DNA of 64,000 bases. Source: CAWJMN01 sp963844055. GTDB taxonomy: Bacteria; Planctomycetota; Planctomycetia; Pirellulales; Pirellulaceae. The stretch lies in NCBI GenBank assembly GCA_963844055.1, contig CAWJMN010000001.1, positions 806,001 through 870,000 on the forward strand. Reading direction: 5' to 3'. Below, piece by piece: positions 26,717-36,524 of the stretch. A program made the translations under genes and the position numbers. The first letter of the stretch is position 1; each line of letters begins with the position of its first letter. Below the pieces are notes generated by a model. That model worked only from the letters and a program-made list of their open reading frames with translations, searched no databases and was not told the origin of the DNA.

Positions 26717-28597
26717 TTACGATTGTTTGGCTCGTACAGCCGCAATCTGTTTTGCGCGGGCGGCAGAACGCTCTCGCAATTTTTCAATGTCGTCGGTCGG
26801 CGTCGCCGCGATCAATTTTCGGGTGTACTCTTCACGCGGGGCAGCATAGATCGCATCCGAGGGGCCGAACTCCACGATCTTGCCCTTGTTCATCACCGCC
26901 ATCATGTCGGCCATGAACTTTACCACGCTCAAATCGTGACTAATGAAGATGTACGTCAGCTTGCGTTTCAGTTGCAACGACTTCAGCAGGTTAAGCACCT
27001 GGGCCTGAACCGAAACATCCAGCGCCGAGACCGATTCATCGCAGATGATAAACTCGGGCTCCACCGCAAGGGCTCGCGCGATACAGATCCGTTGGCGCTG
27101 CCCCCCCGAAAACTCATGGGGATAACGTGAAAGATGCTCCGCACCCAGTCCCACCTCGTCCAGCAGGGCCGCCGCCCGATCGCGTCGGTCGGAATATCCT
27201 TTGCCGAGTCGATGGATGATCATCGGCTCAATCAGGGCGGCCTCAATCGTCATGCGTGGGTTCATGCTGGCGTAGGGATCTTGAAAGATGATTTGCATCC
27301 TTCGTCGCATCTGCCGCATTCCCTCACTGCCCAGATTACGCAGCGAGGTTCCGTCGTAACTGATGAACCCATCATTCGGTTCAATGAGTCGCAAAATCGC
27401 TCGCCCTGCTGTCGTCTTGCCGCATCCAGATTCGCCCACAAGACCCAGCGTTTGTCCGCGATAGACGTCAAGGCTAATGCCGTCCACCGCTTTGATGTTG
27501 TCCACCACGCGTAGCAAAAGGCCCTTGCGAACGGGGAAGTAAACCTTGAGGTCCTTCACCGAAAGCAGCGGGTCTGCCGTGTCGGCAACGGTCGTTGTGT
27601 CGGCGGGATAGTCCGCCAAATTGATTGAGTACCCATGCTGCTGTTGGATGGAGCGGGGGTGAAGTAACTTGCCTCGACCGGCCGTCTTTAATTCTTGCAG
27701 ACGTTCGGGCGTCATTTTCTTTTCGATGATCTTTAGCTCGCTGCCCGTTCCCGAAGACTCCATGAAGTCGGCCACGGTCGGCAGCATCCGATATTCGGTA
27801 TCGAGCCGTGGTCGGCAAGCCATCAGGCCGCGCGTGTAAGGATGCTTGGGGCTTTCGAAAACCTCGAGCACACTGCCGTATTCAACAATCTTCCCCTTCA
27901 GCATGACGGCCACATCGTCGGCAATCTCGGCAATCACGCCCAAGTCGTGCGTGATGAACAAGATGCTCATGCCACGTGTGTCACGCAGCTTTCGAAGGAT
28001 CTCTAAAATCTGGGCCTGGATTGTTACATCCAGCGCCGTGGTCGGTTCATCCGCAATCAGCAGCTTCGGGTTGCACGCCAGCGCCATCGCGATCATGACA
28101 CGCTGCTTTTGCCCCCCCGACATTTGATGCGGGTACGAATCAATCCGATTTTCTGGGTCAGGAATCCCCACTTCGCGAAAGAGATCAATCGTGCGTTGCC
28201 GTGCTTCGGCTTTTGTAACCGCCTGATGCAGCAAGATCGCTTCCATCACCTGCCAGCCAACCGTGAACACCGGGTTCAGGCTGGTCATCGGCTCTTGAAA
28301 GATCATGCTGATCTCTTTGCCCCGAATCTTCCGCATTTCGGAATCGGGCAGCTTCACCAAGTCTCGTCCAAGCAGCGCGATCTTCCCTTCGGTGATCTGG
28401 CCGTTGCCGCTGAGCAGCTTCATGATTGAAAACGACGTCACACTTTTGCCGCTTCCCGATTCGCCGACGATTCCCAGCGTTTTGCCGGCTTCAATCGTTA
28501 GCGAGATTCCATCGACGGCTTTGACGACGGTGCTGCTGCCTTCCGACCGAAATTGGGTCGACAGGTTTTGGACTTCGAGAAGGGGCTCGGTCTTCAT
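26717..28597 (-). CDS. Oligopeptide-type ABC importer, fused double ATPase
   Basis: The 626-residue protein starts at MKTEPLLEVQNLSTQF. It has two complete ABC modules, equivalent to OppD and OppF joined. The first has Walker A GESGSGKS, signature SGGQKQR and Walker B LLIADEPTTALD. The second (from about residue 330) has GESGCGKT, SGGQRQR and IICDESVSALD. Each is followed by an oligopeptide-type C-terminal extension with RGLMACRPRL after the first. It is the last gene of a four-gene minus-strand operon (binding protein, two permeases, ATPase), so the importer is complete. The fused form is common in planctomycetes and proteobacteria. The ligand is unknown. Confidence 0.95.
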   Translation of the reverse strand: MKTEPLLEVQNLSTQFRSEGSSTVVKAVDGISLTIEAGKTLGIVGESGSGKSVTSFSIMKLLSGNGQITEGKIALLGRDLVKLPDSEMRKIRGKEISMIFQEPMTSLNPVFTVGWQVMEAILLHQAVTKAEARQRTIDLFREVGIPDPENRIDSYPHQMSGGQKQRVMIAMALACNPKLLIADEPTTALDVTIQAQILEILRKLRDTRGMSILFITHDLGVIAEIADDVAVMLKGKIVEYGSVLEVFESPKHPYTRGLMACRPRLDTEYRMLPTVADFMESSGTGSELKIIEKKMTPERLQELKTAGRGKLLHPRSIQQQHGYSINLADYPADTTTVADTADPLLSVKDLKVYFPVRKGLLLRVVDNIKAVDGISLDVYRGQTLGLVGESGCGKTTAGRAILRLIEPNDGFISYDGTSLRNLGSEGMRQMRRRMQIIFQDPYASMNPRMTIEAALIEPMIIHRLGKGYSDRRDRAAALLDEVGLGAEHLSRYPHEFSGGQRQRICIARALAVEPEFIICDESVSALDVSVQAQVLNLLKSLQLKRKLTYIFISHDLSVVKFMADMMAVMNKGKIVEFGPSDAIYAAPREEYTRKLIAATPTDDIEKLRERSAARAKQIAAVRAKQS

Positions 28598-28649
28598 GGC
28601 CACAGTCGTTTCAGCAAATACAAAAGCGAGGATGCGGAATAAGCCAGCG

Positions 28650-29774
28650 TTACTTCGTACCTTCGCGTAAGCGAGGGTCCGTTGCCTCTTGCAGGCCTTC
28701 ACCAATCAAGTTGTACGAAAGGACCGTCAAAAAGATGGCCAACCCTGGAAACAGGATCAGCCACCAATTCTCCGGCGATTGTTGCCCCGCGTTAAGCAGG
28801 TTGCCCCAACTTGCCATGTTAGGTCCACTGCCAAGGCCTAAAAAGCTCAGCGCGTTTTCGGTCAAAATGGCGGAGGCGATGCCAAACGAAATGGGAACCA
28901 GCACAGGAGCCAGGGCATTTGGCAGAATATGGCGGAACATGATCCGCATTTGCGAGGCACCAATGGCCCGTGCGGCACTTACGTATTCCATCGAGCGTAA
29001 TTTCAGGAACTCACCACGGGTCAAACGGGCAATTGTGGGCCAGCCCGTTGCTCCCAGCACAAACATTGTGTGCCAGATTGTCGGTTGCTCCACAATCGAG
29101 ATGATTCCCAAAATCAAAACCAGGGTCGGCAGGCACATTACAATCTCAGTCGCCCGGCTAAGCACGCTATCGACAATGCCACCCATATAGCCAGAGACAG
29201 CGCCCACAATCAGGCCGATGAGGGCCGAGATTCCCGTAGAGAAAATCCCGACGAGCAGCGCCGTCTGTGTGCCATGCACAATGTGAGCAAAGGCATCAAC
29301 CCCGGTGGTGTTGGTTCCAAACAGGTTGAAGCGATTGGGCTTTCCATCATCGCCGATGGGGCCTTCAGGAATGCCAGGAAACTCATTTTCACGCAACCGC
29401 CGTAGTGGGTCTTGATAGACCAAGGGCCAAACCACCCAGCCCTCTTTGTCTTTTCGCGTAATGGCCGAGTAGCGATCCTTCTCGCGTGAGAATTCTTTTT
29501 TAAGCTTGGGGTTTTCCCACCGGGCATTCCAATAGCCAACGCAGGGGAAATAGGTCTTTCCCTTGTAGTGACAAACAATCGGCTTGGTCCCAACAATCAG
29601 CGGCGCCGAGAACCCCACGATAAACATGAAGATCACATACGCCAACGCCACCATCGGATACAGCTTGCGACGATATCGGTGCCACACCTCTCCCCAAAAA
29701 CTGAGGCTTCGTTGCGGCCGAGCAGACTTGCTGGCCGCAGAAGGAGAAGCGGATTGAGTGGTTGGTGGGTTCAT
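28650..29774 (-). CDS. Oligopeptide-type ABC importer permease (OppC/DppC-like)
   Basis: A 374-residue inner-membrane permease starting MNPPTTQSASPS. One N-terminal membrane helix (about residues 40-62) is followed by a long extracytoplasmic segment to about 165, then five further helices. The binding-protein-dependent permease loop that docks the ATPase is EYVSAARAIGASQMRIMFRHILPN. The C-terminus ends GLQEATDPRLREGTK, as in OppC/DppC proteins. It is longer than E. coli OppC (about 300) because of the segment after helix 1. It lies 53 bases upstream of the ATPase gene. Confidence 0.93.
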   Translation of the reverse strand: MNPPTTQSASPSAASKSARPQRSLSFWGEVWHRYRRKLYPMVALAYVIFMFIVGFSAPLIVGTKPIVCHYKGKTYFPCVGYWNARWENPKLKKEFSREKDRYSAITRKDKEGWVVWPLVYQDPLRRLRENEFPGIPEGPIGDDGKPNRFNLFGTNTTGVDAFAHIVHGTQTALLVGIFSTGISALIGLIVGAVSGYMGGIVDSVLSRATEIVMCLPTLVLILGIISIVEQPTIWHTMFVLGATGWPTIARLTRGEFLKLRSMEYVSAARAIGASQMRIMFRHILPNALAPVLVPISFGIASAILTENALSFLGLGSGPNMASWGNLLNAGQQSPENWWLILFPGLAIFLTVLSYNLIGEGLQEATDPRLREGTK

Positions 29775-29855
29775 GTTGGAAGGAAGGTCACTGCCAGGCG
29801 GCGTCAGAAAATCGTGCAATTAGTCCAAGGGCTTTTGTCCCTGTTGGCCGCATCG

Positions 29856-30842
29856 CTACTGATAGGAAACTCGTGGATCAACCCAGGCGTAAAGCACATC
29901 GGCCAAAATCTGCCCCATCAGCGTCAGTACGGAGAACATCAGCACCAGGCCCATCACCATCGGAATGTCTTTGAACGTGATCGCTTGAATGAACTCTTGT
30001 CCCATGCCTGGCCAAACAAAGATTCGCTCCAAAATGATGGAGCCCCCTAAGATCGCCGGCAGAGACAATCCAATCTTGGTGACAAACGGAATCATCGTGT
30101 TGCGGAACGCATGGATTAGAACGACGCCACGCTGGCCGAGTCCTTTCGCCCGTGCGGTGCGGATGTAGTCTTGTCGCATCGCCTCTTCCATCGTCGCTTT
30201 GATAAAGCGGCTGTAGTAGGCCAAGCTGCCATAGGTAAAGCAAATCACCGGCAAGATCATGTGCCGGGCGATATCTAGCACCTTTTCCATCGAACTGAGC
30301 TCGGCATAGTTGTCACTCACCATGCCGGGTTTAATCTGCCAAGCCGTATCCCGCAGCAGCACATAAAAGATGAACAGCATTTGCAGAGCAAACACATACG
30401 AAGGCAACGAGTACAAGCCATACAAGAAGATGCTGGTCCCCCGTTCATCCCATTTGCCCGACCGCACTGTCGAATACAGACCCAGCGGAACCGAAAGCAG
30501 ATACGTAAGGATCAGCGACGTTCCCGAAAGCAGTAGCGTGTTTGGAATCCGCGAGGCGATGATGCTCACCACCGATTGGCGATGGCGAATCGAGTTTTGC
30601 AGATCAAACTGCAACGCCTTCTTCAGCCATTTCGTATATCCAATGACCCAGTTGTCATTCAGGCCGTAAGCTTCCTTCTGCAGGAAGATGTCACGTTCGC
30701 TAACGGACTTGCTGGGATCTTCCCCGTACAACATCCGAATTGGATCGCCCGGCATGAAGCGAATCAGAGCATACGTCAAAAAGGAGATACAGATCAGCGT
30801 AAGCCCTGCGAGCAGCAGACGTCGAAGGATGAAGCTTGCCAT
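29856..30842 (-). CDS. Oligopeptide-type ABC importer permease (OppB/DppB-like)
   Basis: A 328-residue permease starting MASFILRRLLLAGLTLICI, the typical OppB/DppB start with one helix then RFMPGDPI. A longer in-frame extension upstream overlaps the neighbouring binding-protein gene and is rejected. The coupling loop is MRQDYIRTARAKGLGQRGV, and the C-terminus LADVLYAWVDPRVSYQ is characteristic. Six helices are apparent. It lies between the binding-protein and OppC-like genes on the same strand and forms the transmembrane pair with the latter. Confidence 0.94.
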   Translation of the reverse strand: MASFILRRLLLAGLTLICISFLTYALIRFMPGDPIRMLYGEDPSKSVSERDIFLQKEAYGLNDNWVIGYTKWLKKALQFDLQNSIRHRQSVVSIIASRIPNTLLLSGTSLILTYLLSVPLGLYSTVRSGKWDERGTSIFLYGLYSLPSYVFALQMLFIFYVLLRDTAWQIKPGMVSDNYAELSSMEKVLDIARHMILPVICFTYGSLAYYSRFIKATMEEAMRQDYIRTARAKGLGQRGVVLIHAFRNTMIPFVTKIGLSLPAILGGSIILERIFVWPGMGQEFIQAITFKDIPMVMGLVLMFSVLTLMGQILADVLYAWVDPRVSYQ

Positions 30843-30933
30843 CGTTACGGGGTACTCACGTGATATCGATCCAAGTTTCACTGGCGGGGCAAGCCAAAGG
30901 AGCTTGCCCCATACCAACTCTTTTAACATGTCG

Positions 30934-32880
30934 CTAAGGGACAGCTTTCCAAATGGAGCTGATTCCCGGTGCGTAGTGATAAGGACCACGCGGGCTAAAG
31001 GCATAACCCCGTAGCGATTTATTGAACGCGTAGTAACCGTTTTGGTAATACAACCAAGTGTACGGCTGATCCTCATACAGCAGCGAATGGATCTTGCCAT
31101 AGATGACCGCCCGTTTGGCTTCATCAAATTCATGCAGCCCTTCGACGAATAGCTTGTCGACTGCTGGGTTGGAATACTGGCCGTAGTTCCGCTCTTCACC
31201 CGATTTGAAAATGTTCTCGGTCGTGTAAGGATCAGCGCCCGAGCCCCAACCGCCAAAGGCTGCGTCAAAGTCGTGATCAAACAGGCGTTGTACAACCACG
31301 GTGAATTCCAGTGGCTGGACATTGCAACGAATGCCGACCTTTTCCAGCGACTCTGCCAGCAACTTGCAAACGTCGATCCGCTCTTGCCGGTTGGTCACCA
31401 AGATCGTGAATTCAAAATCGGTCTTCTTGCCGTTGATCTTCTTGTCGAGGATTCCATCGTCGTCGGAATCGGTCCAGCCTGCTGCGGCGAGCAGTTTTTC
31501 TGCCTTGTCAAAGTCTTGCTTGAAGGGTTTGGGAGAAGGCTTGGGAGCCCAACGCGACGAATGGTGGAACAAGCCGGTGCAGGGCTCATCCAATCCAAAG
31601 CGAAGCTTCGTGAGCATCTCTTCATGGTCAAACGCGTACGACATCGCCATCCGAACGCGTTTGTCGTCAAAGAACTTTCGCTCTTTGCTGCAATTCCAAA
31701 CGAAGTGGAACTCGGTCCATTCTAGGCCGTACGCCTTGGTGTTGTTCTTATAGAAAAGATCGTCCGTCGTTTGATTTCGCCATTGATCGGGGTTGAGGAT
31801 CATTTCATCAATGTCACCCGCTTTAACGGCCAATAGTGCGGTCCCTACGTCAGGTCGAATCCGAAAACGGACCGTCTTGAAGTAAGGCTTGTCGCGAACT
31901 TGCTTCCCATCGACCATGTAGTATGCTTCGCGGCGCTCCAGCAAGATCTCTTGGCCACGTGTGCGAGACTTCACCGTGTAAGCGCCACCCACAACCGGAT
32001 TGTTTTCCAGCTTTACATGTTCCTTGCTTGCGCTCAGCGTTGGATCAGCAGGAGCGGTCTGTTCGTAGATGTGCTTGGGGATGATTGAGAAATTCAGGTT
32101 CCACGTATTGGTTGCCAGCGACTCTTTGTGGAAGAAAATAAGCGTGTAGTCGTCGTAGGCTTCGATCCACTTGATCTTGTCGGTGCCAGAACGCTGTGCT
32201 GGCACAGGGACTGATTTCGTCATGATCAGCTTGTAGCTAAACACAATGTCATGCGCGGTGATTGGCTTCCCGTCGGACCAAAACAGGTCCTTCCGCATCA
32301 CCACTTTGTCGTACAATCCATCCTTGCTGGTCTGCCAAGTAACGACGGCATCCTTCGAAGCAAATGGGACAAAGTTCCCATCAAAGCTGAACAGACCAAA
32401 TCCGGTCAGACCTGATAGGTCCGACTCGACAACCGAGCTGCTCAATACAGGATTCAAACTGTTGACGTCGCCGGCCGAGTGACGATTGATCGTCGCTTCA
32501 AAATTGGCTTCCTTGTCGGTCTTAGGCAAACGGCCAAGCCCCTTGAGGATCTTGGCGTTGTTCTGCACGGAGGTATTCTTCGTAGCGAGTGCTTCGGCCG
32601 GCGTTACGGTAACTTTTTCCGCATCCAGCTTCTTGCGAAGCACTTCCAGCGAATCAATCACGGGACGGTCCACCCAGGCGACTGACTTTTCCAGATCAGC
32701 CAGCGCGGGCGGTGTGAACGGATCAATCAGGTCGCCCAGGACAAACTTTGTAGCGCCCTCATTCTTGCCGTCTTGGCCCCAAGTCGTGGGCGAAGCTGCA
32801 AAAAAAGTGGTGACGGCCACAAACAATGCCAAAAACGCAGACAGCGAGTTGGAGAACTGGCTTCGCGAACAAACCACCAT
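30934..32880 (-). CDS. Oligopeptide-type ABC importer, solute-binding protein
   Basis: A 648-residue exported protein starting MVVCSRSQFSNSLSAFLALF, with a signal peptide ending near TTWGQDG. The large family-5 extracellular solute-binding fold is clear from TWQTSKDGLYDKVVMRKDLFWSDGKPITAHD, RVRMAMSYAFDHEEML and the C-terminal YYAFNKSLRGYAFSP. An N-terminal extension of about 100 residues precedes the fold; the usual length is 530-560, so this protein is long. It is the first gene of the importer operon. Family-5 proteins bind peptides, nickel or oligosaccharides; the ligand cannot be told here. Confidence 0.93.
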   Translation of the reverse strand: MVVCSRSQFSNSLSAFLALFVAVTTFFAASPTTWGQDGKNEGATKFVLGDLIDPFTPPALADLEKSVAWVDRPVIDSLEVLRKKLDAEKVTVTPAEALATKNTSVQNNAKILKGLGRLPKTDKEANFEATINRHSAGDVNSLNPVLSSSVVESDLSGLTGFGLFSFDGNFVPFASKDAVVTWQTSKDGLYDKVVMRKDLFWSDGKPITAHDIVFSYKLIMTKSVPVPAQRSGTDKIKWIEAYDDYTLIFFHKESLATNTWNLNFSIIPKHIYEQTAPADPTLSASKEHVKLENNPVVGGAYTVKSRTRGQEILLERREAYYMVDGKQVRDKPYFKTVRFRIRPDVGTALLAVKAGDIDEMILNPDQWRNQTTDDLFYKNNTKAYGLEWTEFHFVWNCSKERKFFDDKRVRMAMSYAFDHEEMLTKLRFGLDEPCTGLFHHSSRWAPKPSPKPFKQDFDKAEKLLAAAGWTDSDDDGILDKKINGKKTDFEFTILVTNRQERIDVCKLLAESLEKVGIRCNVQPLEFTVVVQRLFDHDFDAAFGGWGSGADPYTTENIFKSGEERNYGQYSNPAVDKLFVEGLHEFDEAKRAVIYGKIHSLLYEDQPYTWLYYQNGYYAFNKSLRGYAFSPRGPYHYAPGISSIWKAVP

Positions 32881-33329
32881 GGTTCCACCGTGTTGGCAAG
32901 AGGATCGAAGTTGACCAAGCAATTCGTACGGCAGGATCTTTGCGTAACTATTTATTCGTGGCAACTTTCGCTGCCCCATCCAAACTCCCTACAGCGTGCC
33001 GATTGAAACGTTGCGTGTTATCACTTCAAAGCGGTCTTCGAAGTAATTGGCAAGCAAGGCAAGCCGCAAAGGTTCCGTAGGTCGGGGTGACAAAAAGGTT
33101 CTCCCCAGACAGCGTCAATCTAGCCCGAAGCGGCCAGCGGGGCAACATGGGTTTTTGCAGTAAAGTTTGTTGCCAGAAGCAGTTACGCTGGAGTGTCCAG
33201 CTCAAAACCGGTCCCATTTGCCTGTTTGCTTGACCCGGCCAGGGGTGGCTCCTAAAGTTGTAGAGGGCAGGGGACTGTAAGCCGCCTGCTTGAGGGGAAC
33301 GTTGGGTCTTTGAATAAGCTTGGGAAAAC
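32881..33329. other. Divergent intergenic region
   Basis: A 449-base region between the ABC importer operon (minus) and the Bax-inhibitor-1 gene (plus). Both promoters should be here. I see no convincing hairpin, repeat or coding frame in it. Confidence 0.5.
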
Positions 33330-34076
33330 ATGAGTAGCGCACGGTTTGATTCGGAATTTGATCAGTATTACGGCAATCAAGTAGCGGCCTTTGCGCCTGT
33401 GAACGAGCGGTCACTGTTCATTCAGCGCACTTACATGCACTTGGCTGGGGCGGTTGCCCTGTTTGTTGCCGTGGAGTACGTCCTGCTGCAACTGATTGGG
33501 CCACAAGCCCAACAGGCGCTCCTGCAAACGATGCTGGGGAATCGGCTGAGCTGGTTCCTGGTACTCGGCGCCTTCATGGCGGTCAGTTGGTTTGCCCAAA
33601 CCATGGCATCGCAGGAAACTTCGATCGGCATGCAGTACGTCGGGCTCGGGCTTTACTCCTTGGCCGAGGCGGTGGTCATTTTCCCGCTGCTGGCGCTCGC
33701 CAACCGCGTTGAACCATCCATCATTCCCACGGCCGGCCTGCTGACGCTGATTGTGTTTGGCGGTTTGACGGCGCTAGTGTTTGTGACCAAAGCCGACTTT
33801 TCATCGCTGGGCCGCTACCTATGGTTTGGCGCGATCCTTTCCATGGGAATCGTGATTTGTGCCCTGGTTTTTGGCTTTAGCCTAGGGATTTGGTACAGCG
33901 CGGCGATGGTGGCCTTGATGGCCGGTTACATTTTGTACGACACGTCGAACGTGATGCATCACTACAAGACGACCCAGTACGTAGCAGCTGCTCTGGCCTT
34001 GTTTGCATCGCTGGCGACGCTGTTCTACTACATTGTGCGGCTGCTCATGTCGATGCAGTCCCGCAACAATGATTAG
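33330..34076 (+). CDS. Bax inhibitor-1/YccA family membrane protein
   Basis: A 248-residue integral membrane protein. After a soluble N-terminus (about 35 residues) come seven hydrophobic helices, the normal BI-1/YccA topology, with the family motifs TYMHLAGAVALFVAVEY in helix 1 and YDTSNVMHH after helix 6. A conserved acidic cluster (YDTS) in this family has been linked to a pH-sensitive calcium leak. E. coli YccA also interacts with the FtsH protease. It is followed 64 bases later by the DUF309 gene on the same strand. Confidence 0.92.
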   Translation: MSSARFDSEFDQYYGNQVAAFAPVNERSLFIQRTYMHLAGAVALFVAVEYVLLQLIGPQAQQALLQTMLGNRLSWFLVLGAFMAVSWFAQTMASQETSIGMQYVGLGLYSLAEAVVIFPLLALANRVEPSIIPTAGLLTLIVFGGLTALVFVTKADFSSLGRYLWFGAILSMGIVICALVFGFSLGIWYSAAMVALMAGYILYDTSNVMHHYKTTQYVAAALALFASLATLFYYIVRLLMSMQSRNND

Positions 34077-34140
34077 TGGAACTGGTGTTTTGGGGCGTTT
34101 TCGGTTTTCTGTAACGGACTTTGTGAAAAGGTAGTTCCGC

Positions 34141-34524
34141 GTGACCGAAGCCACCTACGACCCCCGTTACTTGGCCGGGATCGAGCACTTCAACGTGTGC
34201 GACTTTTATGAGTCGCACGAGGTTTGGGAGGAGCTGTGGACCGAGTATTCCGGCCCGTCACGCAAGTTCTATCAGGGGCTGATCCAAGTTGCTGTATGTC
34301 TGCACCACTTTGGCAACGGCAACACACGTGGGGCCAAAAAGCTGTTCTTCAGTTCCAAAGGCTATTTGGACGAGTACCGTCCGCGGCATTTGGGCCTGGA
34401 TGTGGACAAGCTGCTCACCCAGCTAGAAGTCTGTGTTCAGGAGATCCTCGACAGCACCGAGGAGTTTCCGCAGGTAGAGATTGTGCCTGACCTGATTCCT
34501 GAAATTCACCTGGAAGAGGCCTAA
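34141..34524 (+). CDS. DUF309 domain protein
   Basis: A 127-residue protein starting at GTG 34141. The DUF309 motif is plain: GIEHFNVCDFYESHEVWEELW followed by FYQGLIQVAVCLHHF. This helical bundle family has conserved Glu, His and Trp residues and no proven activity. The C-terminal 30 residues are acidic. It is on the same strand as the BI-1 gene upstream and pabA downstream (125-base gap). Confidence 0.9.
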   Translation: MTEATYDPRYLAGIEHFNVCDFYESHEVWEELWTEYSGPSRKFYQGLIQVAVCLHHFGNGNTRGAKKLFFSSKGYLDEYRPRHLGLDVDKLLTQLEVCVQEILDSTEEFPQVEIVPDLIPEIHLEEA

Positions 34525-34649
34525 GCTGGTTCTAGGGGGCGATTTCGCCCCTTTGCCGGACTTTGCGAAGCAGTCTGGCGGTGTAGAATCAGGGGTAGAA
34601 AACCGCTCGGGCTTTCCCATTCGATATCTCTTACTTGCGCTGCCACGGC

Positions 34650-35231
34650 ATGATTCTGCTGATCGACAACTACGACTCGTTTACATACAACCTGGTCCAG
34701 CGCTTGGGTGAGGTCGATTCTTCGTTGCAGATCGAGGTCCATCGCAATGACCAGATTACGCTCGACGAAATTGCCGCCAAAAAGCCAACGCATTTGATCG
34801 TCTCGCCAGGGCCCTGCACGCCTAGCGAAGCAGGAATCTCCGTTCCCTGCATTACTCGCTTCATGGGCAAGCTGCCGATCCTGGGCGTTTGCCTGGGGCA
34901 TCAATCGATTGGACAAGCCACCGGAGGAATTATCGTGCGGGCCAAGCGGCTTATGCACGGCAAGACTGACCAGATCTACCACGATGGACAAGGACTATTT
35001 CAAGGCCTGGCCAGTCCGTTGACCGCCACCCGCTATCACAGCTTGGTCATTCGCCCCGATACGCTGCACCCCGACTTGATCGTCTCTGCTTGGGCTGATG
35101 CGCCCGATGGCGAAAAAGAGATTATGGCAATCCGCCACAAGACGGAACCCTTATTTGGCGTGCAATTTCATCCAGAAAGCTTCCTTACCGAGCACGGGCA
35201 TGACATGCTTCGCTCGTTCCTACGATGCTAG
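34650..35231 (+). CDS. pabA: Aminodeoxychorismate/anthranilate synthase glutamine amidotransferase
   Basis: The 193-residue protein starts MILLIDNYDSFTYNLVQ, the textbook PabA/TrpG N-terminus. The class I amidotransferase triad is complete: Cys81 in LGVCLGHQ, and His174 and Glu176 in QFHPES. It supplies ammonia from glutamine to PabB (folate) or TrpE (tryptophan); sequence alone does not say which. No pabB or trpE gene is in the window. Its stop overlaps the start of moeA by seven bases (ATGCTAG), so the two are translationally coupled. Confidence 0.92.
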   Translation: MILLIDNYDSFTYNLVQRLGEVDSSLQIEVHRNDQITLDEIAAKKPTHLIVSPGPCTPSEAGISVPCITRFMGKLPILGVCLGHQSIGQATGGIIVRAKRLMHGKTDQIYHDGQGLFQGLASPLTATRYHSLVIRPDTLHPDLIVSAWADAPDGEKEIMAIRHKTEPLFGVQFHPESFLTEHGHDMLRSFLRC

Positions 35232-36475
35232 AAGTTGCTGATGCACTGGAAAAAGTGCTCGCCGAGTGCGGCCGAACCATTTGTGAGTCGGTGCCGCTTT
35301 CACAGGGCCTCGGCCTAACCTTGGCCGAGGATGTGGCCAGCGATGTTGATTCGCCCCCGCACGACAAGTCGATTGTCGATGGGTTTGCGATTATGGCCGC
35401 CACATTGTCCCAGCAATCGCCCGATTTCCAAATCGGAGAAGAGATCACGGCGGGCCAAGTTCCCCAGTTAGCGGTGACCGCAGGTGTTGCCGCTCGCATC
35501 ATGACCGGCGCCCCTATTCCAGCGGGCGCGGATGCCGTTGTGATGGTCGAAAAAACAGAGTTGGTTGAAGGTTCGTCAGGCACACGCGTACGCATTTTAG
35601 AGTCTGGTACAAAAGCCGGCCAAAACATCGTTCGCCAAGGAACGTCGATCCGAGCGGGAGCCGTTGTTCTGCGGCAGGGGACGCTATTAGGCGCTTCGCA
35701 GATTGGCCTGTTGGCCGAAGTAGGATGCACACAGCCCCGCGTCTACACTCGCCCCACCGTTGCGGTTTTGGCGACCGGCAATGAACTGGTCCCTGCGGAT
35801 CAAAAGCCAGTCGTCGGGACGATTCGCAACAGTAATGGGCCAATGATCGAGGCGCTGGTTACCCAGGCCGGTGGAATCCCTGTTGGGCTGGGAATCGCTC
35901 GGGATGACGAGGCGGCTTTAAGAGAGCGAATCGAGGTTGGTCTCGCCGCCGATGTGTTGCTCCTATCGGGAGGCGTCTCCGCCGGCGTGCTCGACCTCGT
36001 TCCTAAAGTTTTGGCAAGCCTGGGCGTGGTTGAGATCTTTCACAAGGTCAACCTGAAGCCAGGCAAGCCGCTGTGGTTTGGTGTTTGTCAGCGTGAGGGG
36101 CGCCGTACTTTGGTGTTCGGCCTGCCGGGCAATCCGGTTAGCAGCCTTGTTTGCTTTGAGCTTTTCGTGCGTCCTGCACTGGCCCAACTAGCGCATGGCG
36201 TTGCTTGGGGTCTGCCTGAAGTTTGGGGCAGTTTGACATCCGAGCATCGGCAGCGGGGAGATCGCCCTACGTACTGGCCTGTATCGCTTCTGCGTGGCTC
36301 TAGGGCAGGGGCGGGGGACATTAGCGTCGTTCCGCTCAAATGGCAAGGATCGGGCGACCTGTTCACACTGGGGGCCGCTAACGGGCTGGCCTATTTTGAG
36401 CCGATGGCCCGCACCTACGCCGTTGGCGAAAAGGTGCGAGTCCTGCGATTGAGTCGGGGCTCAGCACGAATGTAG
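35225..36475 (+). CDS. moeA: Molybdopterin molybdenumtransferase MoeA
   Basis: A 416-residue protein with the MoeA domain order. The N-terminal part has DVDSPPHDKSIVDGFAI and RIMTGAPIPAGADAVV. The central MoCF-binding domain has ATGNELV...NSNGPMI and LLSGGVSAGVLDLVP, and FGLPGNPVSSLVCFEL precedes the C-terminal beta domain. It inserts molybdenum into adenylated molybdopterin. The usual GGVSxGxxD motif is present as GGVSAGVLD. No other molybdenum-cofactor genes are adjacent. The TAG stop lies inside the arm of a perfect hairpin (36471-36497). Confidence 0.95.
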   Translation: MLEVADALEKVLAECGRTICESVPLSQGLGLTLAEDVASDVDSPPHDKSIVDGFAIMAATLSQQSPDFQIGEEITAGQVPQLAVTAGVAARIMTGAPIPAGADAVVMVEKTELVEGSSGTRVRILESGTKAGQNIVRQGTSIRAGAVVLRQGTLLGASQIGLLAEVGCTQPRVYTRPTVAVLATGNELVPADQKPVVGTIRNSNGPMIEALVTQAGGIPVGLGIARDDEAALRERIEVGLAADVLLLSGGVSAGVLDLVPKVLASLGVVEIFHKVNLKPGKPLWFGVCQREGRRTLVFGLPGNPVSSLVCFELFVRPALAQLAHGVAWGLPEVWGSLTSEHRQRGDRPTYWPVSLLRGSRAGAGDISVVPLKWQGSGDLFTLGAANGLAYFEPMARTYAVGEKVRVLRLSRGSARM

Positions 36476-36506
36476 GCACTACAAAGTAGTGCCTACAAGT
36501 GTTTTT
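36471..36506 (+). terminator. Perfect 12-bp hairpin overlapping the moeA stop
   Basis: TGTAGGCACTAC (36471-36482) and GTAGTGCCTACA (36486-36497) pair perfectly around an AAA loop, and GTGTTTTTAAA follows. The moeA stop codon (36473-36475) is within the 5' arm. It should act as a rho-independent terminator between convergent moeA and rplU. Confidence 0.8.
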
Positions 36507-36524
36507 AAATTAGCCTGAACAAAC

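Noticed and set aside
30843..31322. Long N-terminal extension of the OppB-like permease
   Set aside because: It overlaps the binding-protein gene and precedes a perfect OppB start at 30842.
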